Source: Photobacterium lutimaris
GTDB lineage: Bacteria > Pseudomonadota > Gammaproteobacteria > Enterobacterales > Vibrionaceae
Length of the DNA stretch: 64,000 bases
Direction: 5' to 3'
Assembly: GCF_003025555.1 (NCBI RefSeq)
Contig: NZ_PYMH01000008.1
Coordinates: 1 to 64,000, forward strand
Shown here: positions 43,844 through 51,177 of the stretch, piece after piece
Layout of the letters: every line of letters begins with the position of its first letter
Position numbering within the stretch: the first letter of the stretch is position 1
Position numbers and translations under genes: made by a program
Notes under the pieces: generated by a model
The model's input: only the letters and a program-made list of their open reading frames with translations
The model's database searches: none
Told to the model about the DNA's origin: nothing

Positions 43844-44782
43844 ATGAACAATATCAACTGGCGAGGCATTGACCTCAACCTGCTGGTCGCCTTTTCGGCC
43901 CTGATGGAAACCCGCAGTGTCACCAAAGCCGCGACTAAGCTGTCTATCGGCCAATCAGCCATGAGCCACAATCTGTCACGGTTGCGCGCCTTGCTTGACG
44001 ATCCGCTGTTCGAACGCCGCGGTCACCAGATGATTGCCACCGAGAAAGCGATTGAGCTCATTCCGGTGGTCGAGCATATTCTCCAGCTGATCACCAGCGA
44101 GATCCTCCAGCCGGATAAGTTCTCAGCCCAAGACTATCAAGGCACGCTGAGGATCGGCCTGACCGACTATGCCGAATTGCTGTTCGCCCCGGCCCTGTTC
44201 GATGCGATCCGCAAAGCAGCACCGCACAGCCAGCTCAGCTTCTGCAATGTTGATCGCAACAACTACCAGCAGGCAACCGAAGCCCAGAAAATTGATCTGA
44301 TCATCGGCTCGATGACCAATCTGCCCCATGAGTTCGACAGTCAGTACCTGTATACCGAAGACCATGTCTGCCTGTTCGACACCAAAGCAACCGGTTTATC
44401 CTCGCCGATTGATCTGGCGCGATATATCCAAACCCCTCAGGCCTTGGTTTCCCCTGACGGCAAGCTGATGACCAATGTCGACAACCAGCTGCAGCAGCAG
44501 GGATTCCAGCGTCACATTGCGGTAGGTTCCAGCAGCTTTCTAACCATCCGCCACTTACTGAGTGGACGAAACCTGTTGTGCGTGGTGTCGACCCTGATGG
44601 CGAAGCTGGATGTATTCAACGATGAACTGAGCCAATGCCGCCCGCCGGTCGATATTCCCGACTTCGATATCAACATGCTATGGCTCCGCCGCAATAGCAA
44701 CCACCCACGGTTGGAGTGGCTGCGCCAGTGCGTCGGCGAGGCTGTCACCCTTCGGCTGGAAGAGTTACGCAAAACCCATTGA
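43844..44782 (+). CDS. LysR-family transcriptional regulator
   Basis: A 312-residue regulator with an N-terminal winged helix-turn-helix (about 10-69, SVTKAATKLSIGQSAMSHNLSRLR) and a LysR substrate-binding domain starting near residue 95. The FxRxGxx-type sequence after the helix-turn-helix is FERRGHQMIATEKAIEL. Its target is unknown. It is downstream of and same-strand with the YbaK-type gene, unlike the usual LysR arrangement of divergence from the target. Confidence 0.9.
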   Translation: MNNINWRGIDLNLLVAFSALMETRSVTKAATKLSIGQSAMSHNLSRLRALLDDPLFERRGHQMIATEKAIELIPVVEHILQLITSEILQPDKFSAQDYQGTLRIGLTDYAELLFAPALFDAIRKAAPHSQLSFCNVDRNNYQQATEAQKIDLIIGSMTNLPHEFDSQYLYTEDHVCLFDTKATGLSSPIDLARYIQTPQALVSPDGKLMTNVDNQLQQQGFQRHIAVGSSSFLTIRHLLSGRNLLCVVSTLMAKLDVFNDELSQCRPPVDIPDFDINMLWLRRNSNHPRLEWLRQCVGEAVTLRLEELRKTH

Positions 44783-44813
44783 TACCAGGCTCGAAGACAC
44801 CAAAACTGAAACC

Positions 44814-44842
44814 AAAAAGCGCAGATTAGGATCTGCGCTTTT
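44814..44842. terminator. Bidirectional terminator, LysR / nqrM
   Basis: AAAAGCGCAGAT and ATCTGCGCTTTT pair around TAGG between the converging genes. Confidence 0.9.
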
Positions 44843-44850
44843 GGGTATAG

Positions 44851-45048
44851 CTACTGTTTTACTTCCGGCTCGCTGATTTGATAGAGCTTGTGCTCATCGC
44901 AGGGCTCCTTGCAGCCACATTCCTTGTCGACCCCCACATTGGCAAGCCCGCCGCAACTGCCCTGAATCGCTTTTCGGCGAAATACCCAGCCAATTGCCAT
45001 CGCCCCGATCACCAGCAAAAAGATCAGTACCGTGAACAAATAGGTCAT
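44851..45048 (-). CDS. nqrM: Na+-NQR maturation protein NqrM
   Basis: Small membrane protein required to place iron in the NqrD/NqrE site of the Na+-translocating NADH:quinone reductase. The 65 residues have one membrane segment (about 4-23) followed by four conserved cysteines: Cys32 in SCGGL and Cys44, Cys46 and Cys50 in ECGCKEPCD. In Vibrio species nqrM commonly sits next to apbE and the nqr operon; here neither is nearby, and the gene is fused by a 4-nt overlap to the NifX-like gene. It is the last gene of that operon. Confidence 0.9.
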   Translation of the reverse strand: MTYLFTVLIFLLVIGAMAIGWVFRRKAIQGSCGGLANVGVDKECGCKEPCDEHKLYQISEPEVKQ

Positions 45049-45521
45049 AGCTTAAACCCTCCAATCTTGGTCAGCCCCTGTAGGTTGGAATTACCACCAG
45101 CAGTCATACCAATTTTAGCGGGTTTCTCGGTTTTCTTACTGCCGCAACCACAGCCACAGCCGCCTTTCTCACGCTTGCACGGCCGCCCCTGCTCTGCAGA
45201 TAGCAATGGCTCACGGGTTACTTTGCCATTCAATACATCTTGTACCGATGATCGGTTGGGCACCCGAAAGACATCAAAACCGGCTCGCAACAAACGGGCT
45301 AGCGAACGCTGACCAACATTACCAAGCAGCAAGGTTTTTACTTGATGCTCTGCCAGTTGTGCCTGAAGCTGCTTCTTGTGCTTGCAACCTACCTCACGGC
45401 GGCCGCTATTGACCAGCTCGGCAATCAACTGCCCTTGTTCATCGTAAACAACAAAGCCAGCGGCTTTTCCGAAATGCCCAGCCACTTCATGATGTGGGGT
45501 GATGGCGATGGCTATTGACAT
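45045..45521 (-). CDS. NifX/NifB C-terminal-like (dinitrogenase Fe-Mo cofactor domain) protein with cysteine-rich tail
   Basis: The first 105 of 158 residues match the ribonuclease H-like NifX/NafY/NifB-tail fold (VAGHFGKAAGFVVYDEQG, HQVKTLLLGNVGQRSLARLLRAGFDVFRV). A tail follows with Cys115 and CGCGCG (Cys122, 124, 126), which could hold iron or an iron-sulfur cluster. No nitrogenase genes are present. The ATG is inside the end of the DUF134 gene (10-nt overlap) with AAGGAG in front. Given the coupling to nqrM, a role in supplying iron or a cluster for NQR maturation is inferred, not shown. Confidence 0.82.
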   Translation of the reverse strand: MSIAIAITPHHEVAGHFGKAAGFVVYDEQGQLIAELVNSGRREVGCKHKKQLQAQLAEHQVKTLLLGNVGQRSLARLLRAGFDVFRVPNRSSVQDVLNGKVTREPLLSAEQGRPCKREKGGCGCGCGSKKTEKPAKIGMTAGGNSNLQGLTKIGGFKL

Positions 45522-45826
45522 AATGGCTCCTTTTCATTGTTTGGCTGAACGACAGTATCCAGCTCTAATGCCATACCCTTGACCAGCGCGCTCGCCACCT
45601 TGTGTCTGGCTGCTGCCACGATATTGCCCAGAGTCTGACGGGATACTCCCAGCTCCTGTGCGGCAGCCTGCTGGCTGAGTCCGTTAAGATCCACGAGCCT
45701 TAACGCCTCCAATTCATCAGCCGCCAAAGGCAGGGAAGCAAGATCAGACATCGGTACCCCGTTGGGCTTGAAACAACTATAAGCAGGGCGACAGCGGATC
45801 CGCCGTTGGATTTTCGGTCTAGGCAT
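45512..45826 (-). CDS. DUF134 family DNA-binding protein
   Basis: A 104-residue protein with the N terminus MPRPKIQRRIRCRPAYSCFKPNG typical of DUF134 (two conserved Cys at 12 and 18) and a sigma-70 region 4-like helix-turn-helix (about 48-82, LSQQAAAQELGVSRQTLGNIV). It is probably the regulator of the operon it leads. A perfect 26-bp palindrome is 30 nt upstream of its ATG and is a good candidate for its own operator. What it senses is unknown; the two cysteines raise the possibility of iron-sulfur or redox sensing. Confidence 0.85.
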   Translation of the reverse strand: MPRPKIQRRIRCRPAYSCFKPNGVPMSDLASLPLAADELEALRLVDLNGLSQQAAAQELGVSRQTLGNIVAAARHKVASALVKGMALELDTVVQPNNEKEPLCQ

Positions 45827-45856
45827 GGTTCACAATAGGGTAATGGCTAAAAACGG

Positions 45857-45882
45857 TTATTATTGGCATATGCCAATAATAA
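45857..45882. promoter_or_regulatory. 26-bp perfect palindrome, candidate operator
   Basis: The half-site TTATTATTGGCAT is followed at once by its exact reverse complement, giving perfect twofold symmetry over 26 bp with no spacer. It lies just upstream of the DUF134 gene. A terminator is unlikely, because no T run or loop exists and it precedes the gene. No second copy was noticed in this window. Confidence 0.75.
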
Positions 45883-46289
45883 TCTTTGATCAAAAACAGC
45901 TTTCGCTCAGATCCGTCCAGTTGAGACAATCAGCATTTTCATCTGTGTAGCACGGCTTACGACTTTTTTGCTGGTGAATTTTTGAGCTACCTTACCGCCA
46001 GGGGCTTGCCGGGATACTTTCCACTTTGGGTCAAAACCTGCACCTAAGTGACTAAAAGTATTTAATTTAATGCAAATCATGCAATAAACCACGAATCATC
46101 CCCCAGCCTGATGGCTTAATTTAAAACATAAAATAAAAGTATAAAACTCCAGACAAGGTAGATTACATAAAAGAAATGGCAATTATTGAGTTATTTAACA
46201 TCCCTATTATGCTGAAGGCATCACAAAAGCAACATGCGCATTGTTTTATAATCCTTGCCGTCAAAAACAAATGGAAAGGTTGGCTAACT
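45883..46289. other. Intergenic region, DUF134 operon / ytfK
   Basis: This 407-bp, A/T-rich gap separates divergent genes. A TATAAT at 46247-46252 could be the -10 of ytfK, about 40 nt before its ATG. An open frame of 61 codons on the minus strand (45907-46092) has no recognisable family and no good ribosome site. No hairpin terminator or repeat stands out. Confidence 0.6.
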
Positions 46290-46490
46290 ATGCGGATGTT
46301 CAAACGCTACGTGCCGAAAATGATCGCAAAGCACGTAAGTCGTTTATTCAGTGGAAGGATCTACATTGACGGTCGGGGCGGCTATGAGTTCAACAACGGT
46401 CAATTATTGGTGCCAGTGAAGGCCCAGCATCGCCATTACCAAACGGTAAGTGAAATAAACCAGGAAATTCGCCGCCTCAAAGACTGCTAA
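46290..46490 (+). CDS. ytfK: YtfK (DUF1107) family protein
   Basis: A 66-residue basic protein. MRMFKRYVPKMIAKHVSRLF, GRIYIDGRGGYEFNNG and VSEINQEIRRL line up well with E. coli YtfK (KIFQRYNPLQVAKYV, GRLYIKDVGAFEFDKG, MSEVNRQVMRL). In E. coli YtfK binds SpoT and shifts it towards (p)ppGpp synthesis under phosphate or fatty-acid starvation. I start at ATG 46290 rather than 46176, because the family begins there. It is monocistronic and converges with gcvH. relA is also in the window but not linked. Confidence 0.85.
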   Translation: MRMFKRYVPKMIAKHVSRLFSGRIYIDGRGGYEFNNGQLLVPVKAQHRHYQTVSEINQEIRRLKDC

Positions 46491-46500
46491 TCTCGCAGAA

Positions 46501-46531
46501 AAAAGAAAAGCCCATAACGGGCTTTTCTTTT
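46501..46531. terminator. Bidirectional terminator, ytfK / gcvH
   Basis: AAAAGAAAAGCCC and GGGCTTTTCTTTT pair around ATAAC, between converging genes. Confidence 0.9.
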
Positions 46532-46558
46532 ATCGAGACTGTAAAAGGTAAACAGCTC

Positions 46559-46954
46559 CTAGTCACTGTCCTCATCAACCAAGTCCGCATAGCTATCGGC
46601 ATCGAGCAAATCGGCAAACTCCCCTTCATCCTCGACCTTGAGCTGAAATAACCAGCCGTCACCATAAGGGTCACTATTCACCAGTTCTGGCGAGCCTTCC
46701 AAATCTTCATTGGTGGCTATCACAAACCCTGACAATGGTGCATAGATATCAGAAGCTGCCTTGACCGACTCCGCGACCGCACAATCTTCACCCACATCGG
46801 TTGCCGCATCGATTTCCGGCAAATCAACAAACACCATATCACCCAATAGCGACTGGGCATGATCGGTAATACCCACCGTAAATACCCCATCACCTTCGGG
46901 GCGGACCCACTCATGGGTATTGGTATACTTCAACTCAGAGGGAATGTTGCTCAT
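46559..46954 (-). CDS. gcvH: Glycine cleavage system H protein
   Basis: Carries the lipoyl arm that shuttles the aminomethyl group among P, T and L proteins. The 131-residue protein has Lys65 in AVAESVKAASDIY as the lipoylation site and the usual HEWVRPEGD and GDGWLFQLK segments. It is alone: neither gcvT nor gcvP is in the window, although in E. coli gcvTHP lies right beside ubiI as this gene does. A solitary gcvH can also serve as a lipoate donor for other lipoyl enzymes. Confidence 0.95.
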   Translation of the reverse strand: MSNIPSELKYTNTHEWVRPEGDGVFTVGITDHAQSLLGDMVFVDLPEIDAATDVGEDCAVAESVKAASDIYAPLSGFVIATNEDLEGSPELVNSDPYGDGWLFQLKVEDEGEFADLLDADSYADLVDEDSD

Positions 46955-47067
46955 AGTGAAACTTCCTTATGAAAGCCTGCCTATTGCCACTCTCAATATG
47001 GGCTAGCAGAATCAGTGATCGCAGGGAAGAGCAAAGCCAGTATTTGTTGGGGCTAACAAGATGAAAT

Positions 47068-47192
47068 CTAACGCCTTGGCCAGTTACCGCCAGCTCTGTT
47101 TTATTCCTGATATTTAATGTAGGAGAAAATCACTCAGTTGGATAACAATTTTTTGTCATTTCATTGACCTCCATTATCTAACAAGGCGTTAG
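47068..47192. repeat. Widely spaced 11-bp inverted repeat, attC-like in outline
   Basis: CTAACGCCTTG (47068-47078) and its exact reverse complement CAAGGCGTTAG (47182-47192) bound a 125-bp segment. TCTAACAAGGCGTTAG at the right end resembles the outer core of integron recombination sites (AAC ... GTT), but the inner left box is badly spaced. It could equally be a chance repeat or the remains of a mobile element. Confidence 0.4.
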
Positions 47193-47230
47193 CTCCATAT
47201 CTGAGCGCTTGACCACAGCAAGAAGGCACA

Positions 47231-47257
47231 AAAAAACCGCCCGTAGGCGGCTTTTAC
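47231..47257 (-). terminator. ubiI terminator
   Basis: On the minus strand AAGCCGCC, loop TACG, GGCGG then seven T residues, 23 nt past the ubiI stop. Confidence 0.9.
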
Positions 47258-47279
47258 GCTAATGAGAAAAGCGGTGGTC

Positions 47280-48491
47280 TCACTCGTGGCGGGCCAGTTC
47301 AGGCAGCTCTCCGCTTAGCCCCAATGCCCGGCGCATAAACTCGTCCTTCACTCCCGGCGCCTTATCAGCAAACAGCATCCCCAAATCACGGATCAGCTTT
47401 TTGGCTGGGTGGCTACCATCGAACAGATCCCTGAACCCCTGCATTGCCGCAATCATTTTCGCCGCTTCGGCTTTACGCCAGCGTTCATAGTTACGCAGGT
47501 GATTCTGACGCCCGATGTCTTTCTCTGCCAACCACAACTGCTTCAGCTCTTGCGCCAAGCTCGCCGCATCCAACAGACCAAGGTTTACCCCCTGACCGGC
47601 AAGCGGGTGGATCGTATGGGCGGCATCGCCCACCAGCGCAACCCGCTCGCGGACAAAATCGCGGGCATAGCGCATCTTGAGCGGGAAGGCTTGGCGCTCG
47701 CCTTCAACACGGCACAAGCCAAGGCGGTTATCAAATGCCGCGGTCAGGCGCTTGTTGAACTCCGGAGCTGGCATCTCGCACAACAACTTCGCGTCTTCAG
47801 GTGACAAGGACCAGACAATCGAGCACAGATCCGGTTCAGCCAGCGGCAAGAAGGCCAGCGGCCCTTCAGGGCGGAAGATCTGGCGCGCCGTATCTTGGTG
47901 TGGTTCACGGCAACGAATGTTGGCGACAATTGCACTGTGGCCATAATCCCAGTGGGTCAGAGGGATATCGAGCTGCTGGCGCAACCAGGAGTTGGCACCA
48001 TCGGCACCGACCACCAGCTTGGCGGTCAGGTTCCGGCCCGACTCCAAACTCAGCCAGGCTTCACTTTCGCCAAAGGCTATACTCTGACAGCGCTCCGGCG
48101 CCACCAGGGTGACATTAGGCAGTTGCTTGACCCGATCCATCAGCGATAGCTGAATGACCCGATTCTCAATGATATGACCCAAATCAGGCTGGGCCAGCCG
48201 GGCGGCATCAAAGGCAATACTGGCAAAGCTGTCCTGCTCCCATACCTGCATCTTGCTGTATGGCGCCATCCGCCGAGTGACAATACCTTCCCAGGCACCA
48301 ACCCTGCGCAGTATTCGCTCGCTGGCTCGGCTCAGCGCCGAGACCCGGACATCTGGTAGCGGATCCAACTCCGTATCAGGCAGCTTGCCTTCAATCACCG
48401 CAACCCGCAGCTCGGTATCAGCCAGGGCTGCCGCCAGAGTAAGGCCGACCATACCGCCGCCGATAATAGCGACATCAACACTTTGCATCAT
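47280..48491 (-). CDS. ubiI: 2-polyprenylphenol 6-hydroxylase UbiI (VisC)
   Basis: FAD monooxygenase that hydroxylates C5 of the ubiquinone ring. The 403-residue protein has the dinucleotide motif GGGMVGLTLA (about 11-20), the mid-chain VVGADGANSWLR (DG motif) and GDAAHTIHPLAGQGVNLGLLDA that closes the flavin site. Either of two adjacent ATGs may start it. It lies 2 nt after ubiH in one operon. Product ubiquinone is the electron acceptor of the NQR complex served by nqrM. Confidence 0.95.
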   Translation of the reverse strand: MMQSVDVAIIGGGMVGLTLAAALADTELRVAVIEGKLPDTELDPLPDVRVSALSRASERILRRVGAWEGIVTRRMAPYSKMQVWEQDSFASIAFDAARLAQPDLGHIIENRVIQLSLMDRVKQLPNVTLVAPERCQSIAFGESEAWLSLESGRNLTAKLVVGADGANSWLRQQLDIPLTHWDYGHSAIVANIRCREPHQDTARQIFRPEGPLAFLPLAEPDLCSIVWSLSPEDAKLLCEMPAPEFNKRLTAAFDNRLGLCRVEGERQAFPLKMRYARDFVRERVALVGDAAHTIHPLAGQGVNLGLLDAASLAQELKQLWLAEKDIGRQNHLRNYERWRKAEAAKMIAAMQGFRDLFDGSHPAKKLIRDLGMLFADKAPGVKDEFMRRALGLSGELPELARHE

Positions 48492-48493
48492 GA

Positions 48494-49681
48494 TTATCTA
48501 TCTACCTGTCCCATCGCCCGCCGTACCAGCGGAGCTTTCAATACATCTACACATTCCATCGCCATCAAACCAAGATTACGGCCTGCAACAAAAGGCATGC
48601 TGTCGTTGGCAAAAATACTGACCAAGCCTGCGGTCATGCCAACCGTCGCGCCACGATCCGGCTCCCGCCGCTGGCGATAACGGCTCAATACCCGTGCATG
48701 TCCGGCATCACCGGTATCGGCCCATTCACGACAGACTTCCTCCGCCAGACTCATCACATCACGCAGGCCAAGGTTGAAACCCTGACCGGCAATCGGATGC
48801 AGCGTCTGCGCCGCATTGCCAACCACGGCGACCCGGTGTGAAGTCAGGCGTAGGGATTGGCGCAACAACAGCGGATAGGCATGGCGTATGCCGGTATGGC
48901 TCAAGCGGCCGAGGCGCCAGCCGAAGATCTGTTGCAGCTTGGCAAGAAACGTCTCGTCACTCCAGCCCATCACTTCAGCCTGGGCATCGGGGCGAATACA
49001 CCACACCAATGAACTCCGGCCTTCCGACATTGGCAGCAGGGCAACCGGCCCATGCGGGGTAAAGCGTTCAAACGCTCTGCCCTGATGCGCCTCATCGGTG
49101 GTTACATTGGCGATCACTGCCACCTGCTCGAAGTCATACTCGCTGCGCCCGAGGCCCAGCATGTCACTCACAGACGACAGGGCACCATCGGCGGCAACCA
49201 CCAAGCGGCTTTGCAATTGCTCGCCATTGTCCAAGATCAGATCAACGCCCTGCTGGTGACGCTCGATCTCGGCGATCTTGGCCGGGCAAACCAGATCAAC
49301 ACGATCCAACTTAGCCAATTTGTGGTGGAAGATCCGCCCGGCATCCGCCAGTTCAACCACATAGCCCAAGGCGTCCACCGCCTGCTCGTGGGCATCGAGG
49401 TGGACAATGCCAGCGTGGCCACGATCAGATACGTGGATCTGGGAAATAGCGGTCGCCACGCCTGACAGCGCCTGCCAGCAACCGATCCTGTCGAGTTGCT
49501 GGGCCGAGCCCAGAGAAAGGGCAATGCTGCGCGCGTCATAGCCAGGGTGCCGATCCAGCTTCGGCTCGACCGCTTCGACAACGGCAATACGAAGCTTACC
49601 GCCACTCAGTTTATCCAATGCAATTGCCAGGGTTGCGCCGGCCATTGCACCACCGGCTATCACGACATCGTACTGCTTCAC
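48494..49681 (-). CDS. ubiH: 2-octaprenyl-6-methoxyphenol hydroxylase UbiH
   Basis: FAD monooxygenase for C1 hydroxylation in ubiquinone synthesis. The 395-residue protein starts MKQYDVVIAGGAMAGATLA (FAD motif 10-15), with VVAADGALSSVSDML and GNAAQTLHPIAGQGFNLGLRD; the middle Ala/Asn-for-Asp changes match UbiH rather than UbiI. It lies 28 nt downstream of ygfB, without pepP between them. Confidence 0.95.
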   Translation of the reverse strand: MKQYDVVIAGGAMAGATLAIALDKLSGGKLRIAVVEAVEPKLDRHPGYDARSIALSLGSAQQLDRIGCWQALSGVATAISQIHVSDRGHAGIVHLDAHEQAVDALGYVVELADAGRIFHHKLAKLDRVDLVCPAKIAEIERHQQGVDLILDNGEQLQSRLVVAADGALSSVSDMLGLGRSEYDFEQVAVIANVTTDEAHQGRAFERFTPHGPVALLPMSEGRSSLVWCIRPDAQAEVMGWSDETFLAKLQQIFGWRLGRLSHTGIRHAYPLLLRQSLRLTSHRVAVVGNAAQTLHPIAGQGFNLGLRDVMSLAEEVCREWADTGDAGHARVLSRYRQRREPDRGATVGMTAGLVSIFANDSMPFVAGRNLGLMAMECVDVLKAPLVRRAMGQVDR

Positions 49682-49709
49682 ATCCGTCCCTTAACTGAAA
49701 GTCCTGTGC

Positions 49710-50345
49710 TTAGTGGAGAGTTGACTTGTCTGCTGGGTGTGCCGTTTCATCTTCAGCTTCACCGCGTTGACTCAGACCGATCAGGCACGTCAGCACGCAC
49801 TCCGGCACATAAGCCACCACGTTATCAAACAACATTGCCTGCTCTTGCATATCTTCGTCTTCATCAACGCCAAGCTGGGCAATCTCTTCCAGCGCTGCGA
49901 CCGCCTCGGTGACATCGTCAGACAACTGCTGCTTGTTCATCCCCATCAGGCCAAGGCCAGAGATAAAATTGGTCACCCACTCACTCAACGCCTCGGCACG
50001 GAGCATCAGCTCACCGTCTTCGCCAGGAAGCAGCAACTCAACCGTGAAATCAACGTCAGCCAACTCGGCAGCCGTCGAGGTGAAAAGGGTTTGGGTCAAT
50101 CCGCCCAGCTCGCGGGCGGCCGCGTCAAACACCGAGCGCACAACTGTTTTGGCCCCATCGGTCATCGCATCGCCCTGGTTGGCATAGTCGCAAACCGGTG
50201 CCAGCCACTGCTCACCGTCAACAGCCATACCACCGCAAATCATCCCGCAGATCAGGCCATGCAGCTCTGATGGGGTCACGGCCAAACCTTGCTCTTTCAG
50301 CATTGGCTCCAGGGTTTCATAGGCAGGGAGTTTTACGTCGCTCAT
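49710..50345 (-). CDS. ygfB: UPF0149 family protein YgfB
   Basis: A 211-residue, acidic, all-helical cytoplasmic protein of unclear function; in Pseudomonas a homologue affects regulation of ampDh3. The family segments VTPSELHGLICGMICGG (about 23-39) and EWVTNFISGLGLMGM (near 120) are clear, and several Cys are present. It heads the ygfB-ubiH-ubiI operon and is divergent from zapA. Confidence 0.92.
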   Translation of the reverse strand: MSDVKLPAYETLEPMLKEQGLAVTPSELHGLICGMICGGMAVDGEQWLAPVCDYANQGDAMTDGAKTVVRSVFDAAARELGGLTQTLFTSTAAELADVDFTVELLLPGEDGELMLRAEALSEWVTNFISGLGLMGMNKQQLSDDVTEAVAALEEIAQLGVDEDEDMQEQAMLFDNVVAYVPECVLTCLIGLSQRGEAEDETAHPADKSTLH

Positions 50346-50601
50346 GGGCTGTTCACCTTATTATCATGGGTGTAAATCGTCTTTATGGTATGCTACCACT
50401 TATACAAAAGATCAGTCACTCGCCATTTCCCGTCTAATTTACCTCAATCTGGTTAATATCTGATTAATTAGACAGATTTAGGTCCAAAGCATGACGGGCC
50501 CGCTTGCATGTTGATAGGGCTTTTTCTATATTGGGCCTCCTAGCGCGTATCGCAGCGGAATGCCAAATTGGACGATCTGGCACGGAGCAGATTAAACATT
50601 T

Positions 50602-50904
50602 ATGAGTAACCAGGCAGTAGAAATTCAGGTATATGGCCGCAGCTTCAAGGTGAACTGCCCAGCAGGCCAGGAAGACGCCCTGCGTGCAGCAGCCGCCGAT
50701 TTTGATCAACGCTTAAAAGATCTTTCTGAGCGAACCAAAATCACTAACGCCGAACAGCTGCTGATGTTTACCGGGTTGAACATTTGTAACGAGTTGCATA
50801 GCGAGCGCCAAGAACAACAGCGCAATGCTGAAAAACTATCCAATAGAATCAATGAGATGGAAGATTTACTGGAGAAAGCATTGCAATATCAGCCAAAGCG
50901 TTGA
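50602..50904 (+). CDS. zapA: Cell division protein ZapA
   Basis: Tetrameric protein that cross-links FtsZ filaments in the Z ring. The 100 residues have an N-terminal globular domain (VEIQVYGRSFKVNCPAGQEDALRAAA) and a C-terminal coiled coil from about residue 55. It is transcribed away from ygfB, with 6S RNA and fau downstream, the usual zapA-ssrS-fau order. Confidence 0.94.
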   Translation: MSNQAVEIQVYGRSFKVNCPAGQEDALRAAAADFDQRLKDLSERTKITNAEQLLMFTGLNICNELHSERQEQQRNAEKLSNRINEMEDLLEKALQYQPKR

Positions 50905-50912
50905 TAATGAAT

Positions 50913-51091
50913 TGACCCTGGGGTGTGCGTCAGCGGATTAACGTCCCCGAGCCGATAAGCAAAAACCCAGGATCAGCTTTGATTAGCTATTGAGCAAGCT
51001 CGGCCCGTACCGAGAAGCCTGCGGTTAATGTTGCTGATCCACCTTGAACATCTGGTTCAAGGGCCACAATGCGCAACGGCACCTTGGGGCA
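50913..51091 (+). ncRNA. ssrS: 6S RNA
   Basis: A roughly 179-nt RNA that mimics an open promoter and binds sigma-70 RNA polymerase in stationary phase. CCCTGGGGTG (from 50916) pairs with CACCTTGGGG (near 51080) to close the rod, and internal blocks known from E. coli are present: CCCGAGCCGATA, GAGCAAGCTCGGCCCGTACC, CGAGAAGCCT and CACCTTGAACATCTGGTTCA (E. coli CACCTTGAACCAAGGGTTCA). Its position between zapA and fau is diagnostic. The exact ends are estimates. Confidence 0.92.
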
Positions 51092-51177
51092 TACCTTTTA
51101 CGATGAACTTGATTGGCAAGCACTGCTGACAGTTATCGACCCTCGACTCCTCAGAACCTTTTGTCATTGGACGACCT

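Larger units (their letters stand above)
46955..47279. other. gcvH upstream region
   Basis: This 325-bp gap contains the ubiI terminator (47231-47257), the presumed gcvH promoter and an inverted repeat pair (CTAACGCCTTG at 47068-47078, CAAGGCGTTAG at 47182-47192). I find no glycine-riboswitch core, although such aptamers precede gcvT in Vibrio cholerae. No protein-coding frame is convincing. Confidence 0.65.

Noticed and set aside
45907..46092. 61-codon minus-strand frame between the DUF134 operon and ytfK
   Set aside because: It has no family I recognise, no good ribosome site and lies in A/T-rich intergenic DNA; a decayed gene remains possible.
46955..47279. Glycine riboswitch upstream of gcvH
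   Set aside because: I looked for the conserved aptamer core and for paired aptamers; none was recognisable in this stretch by eye.
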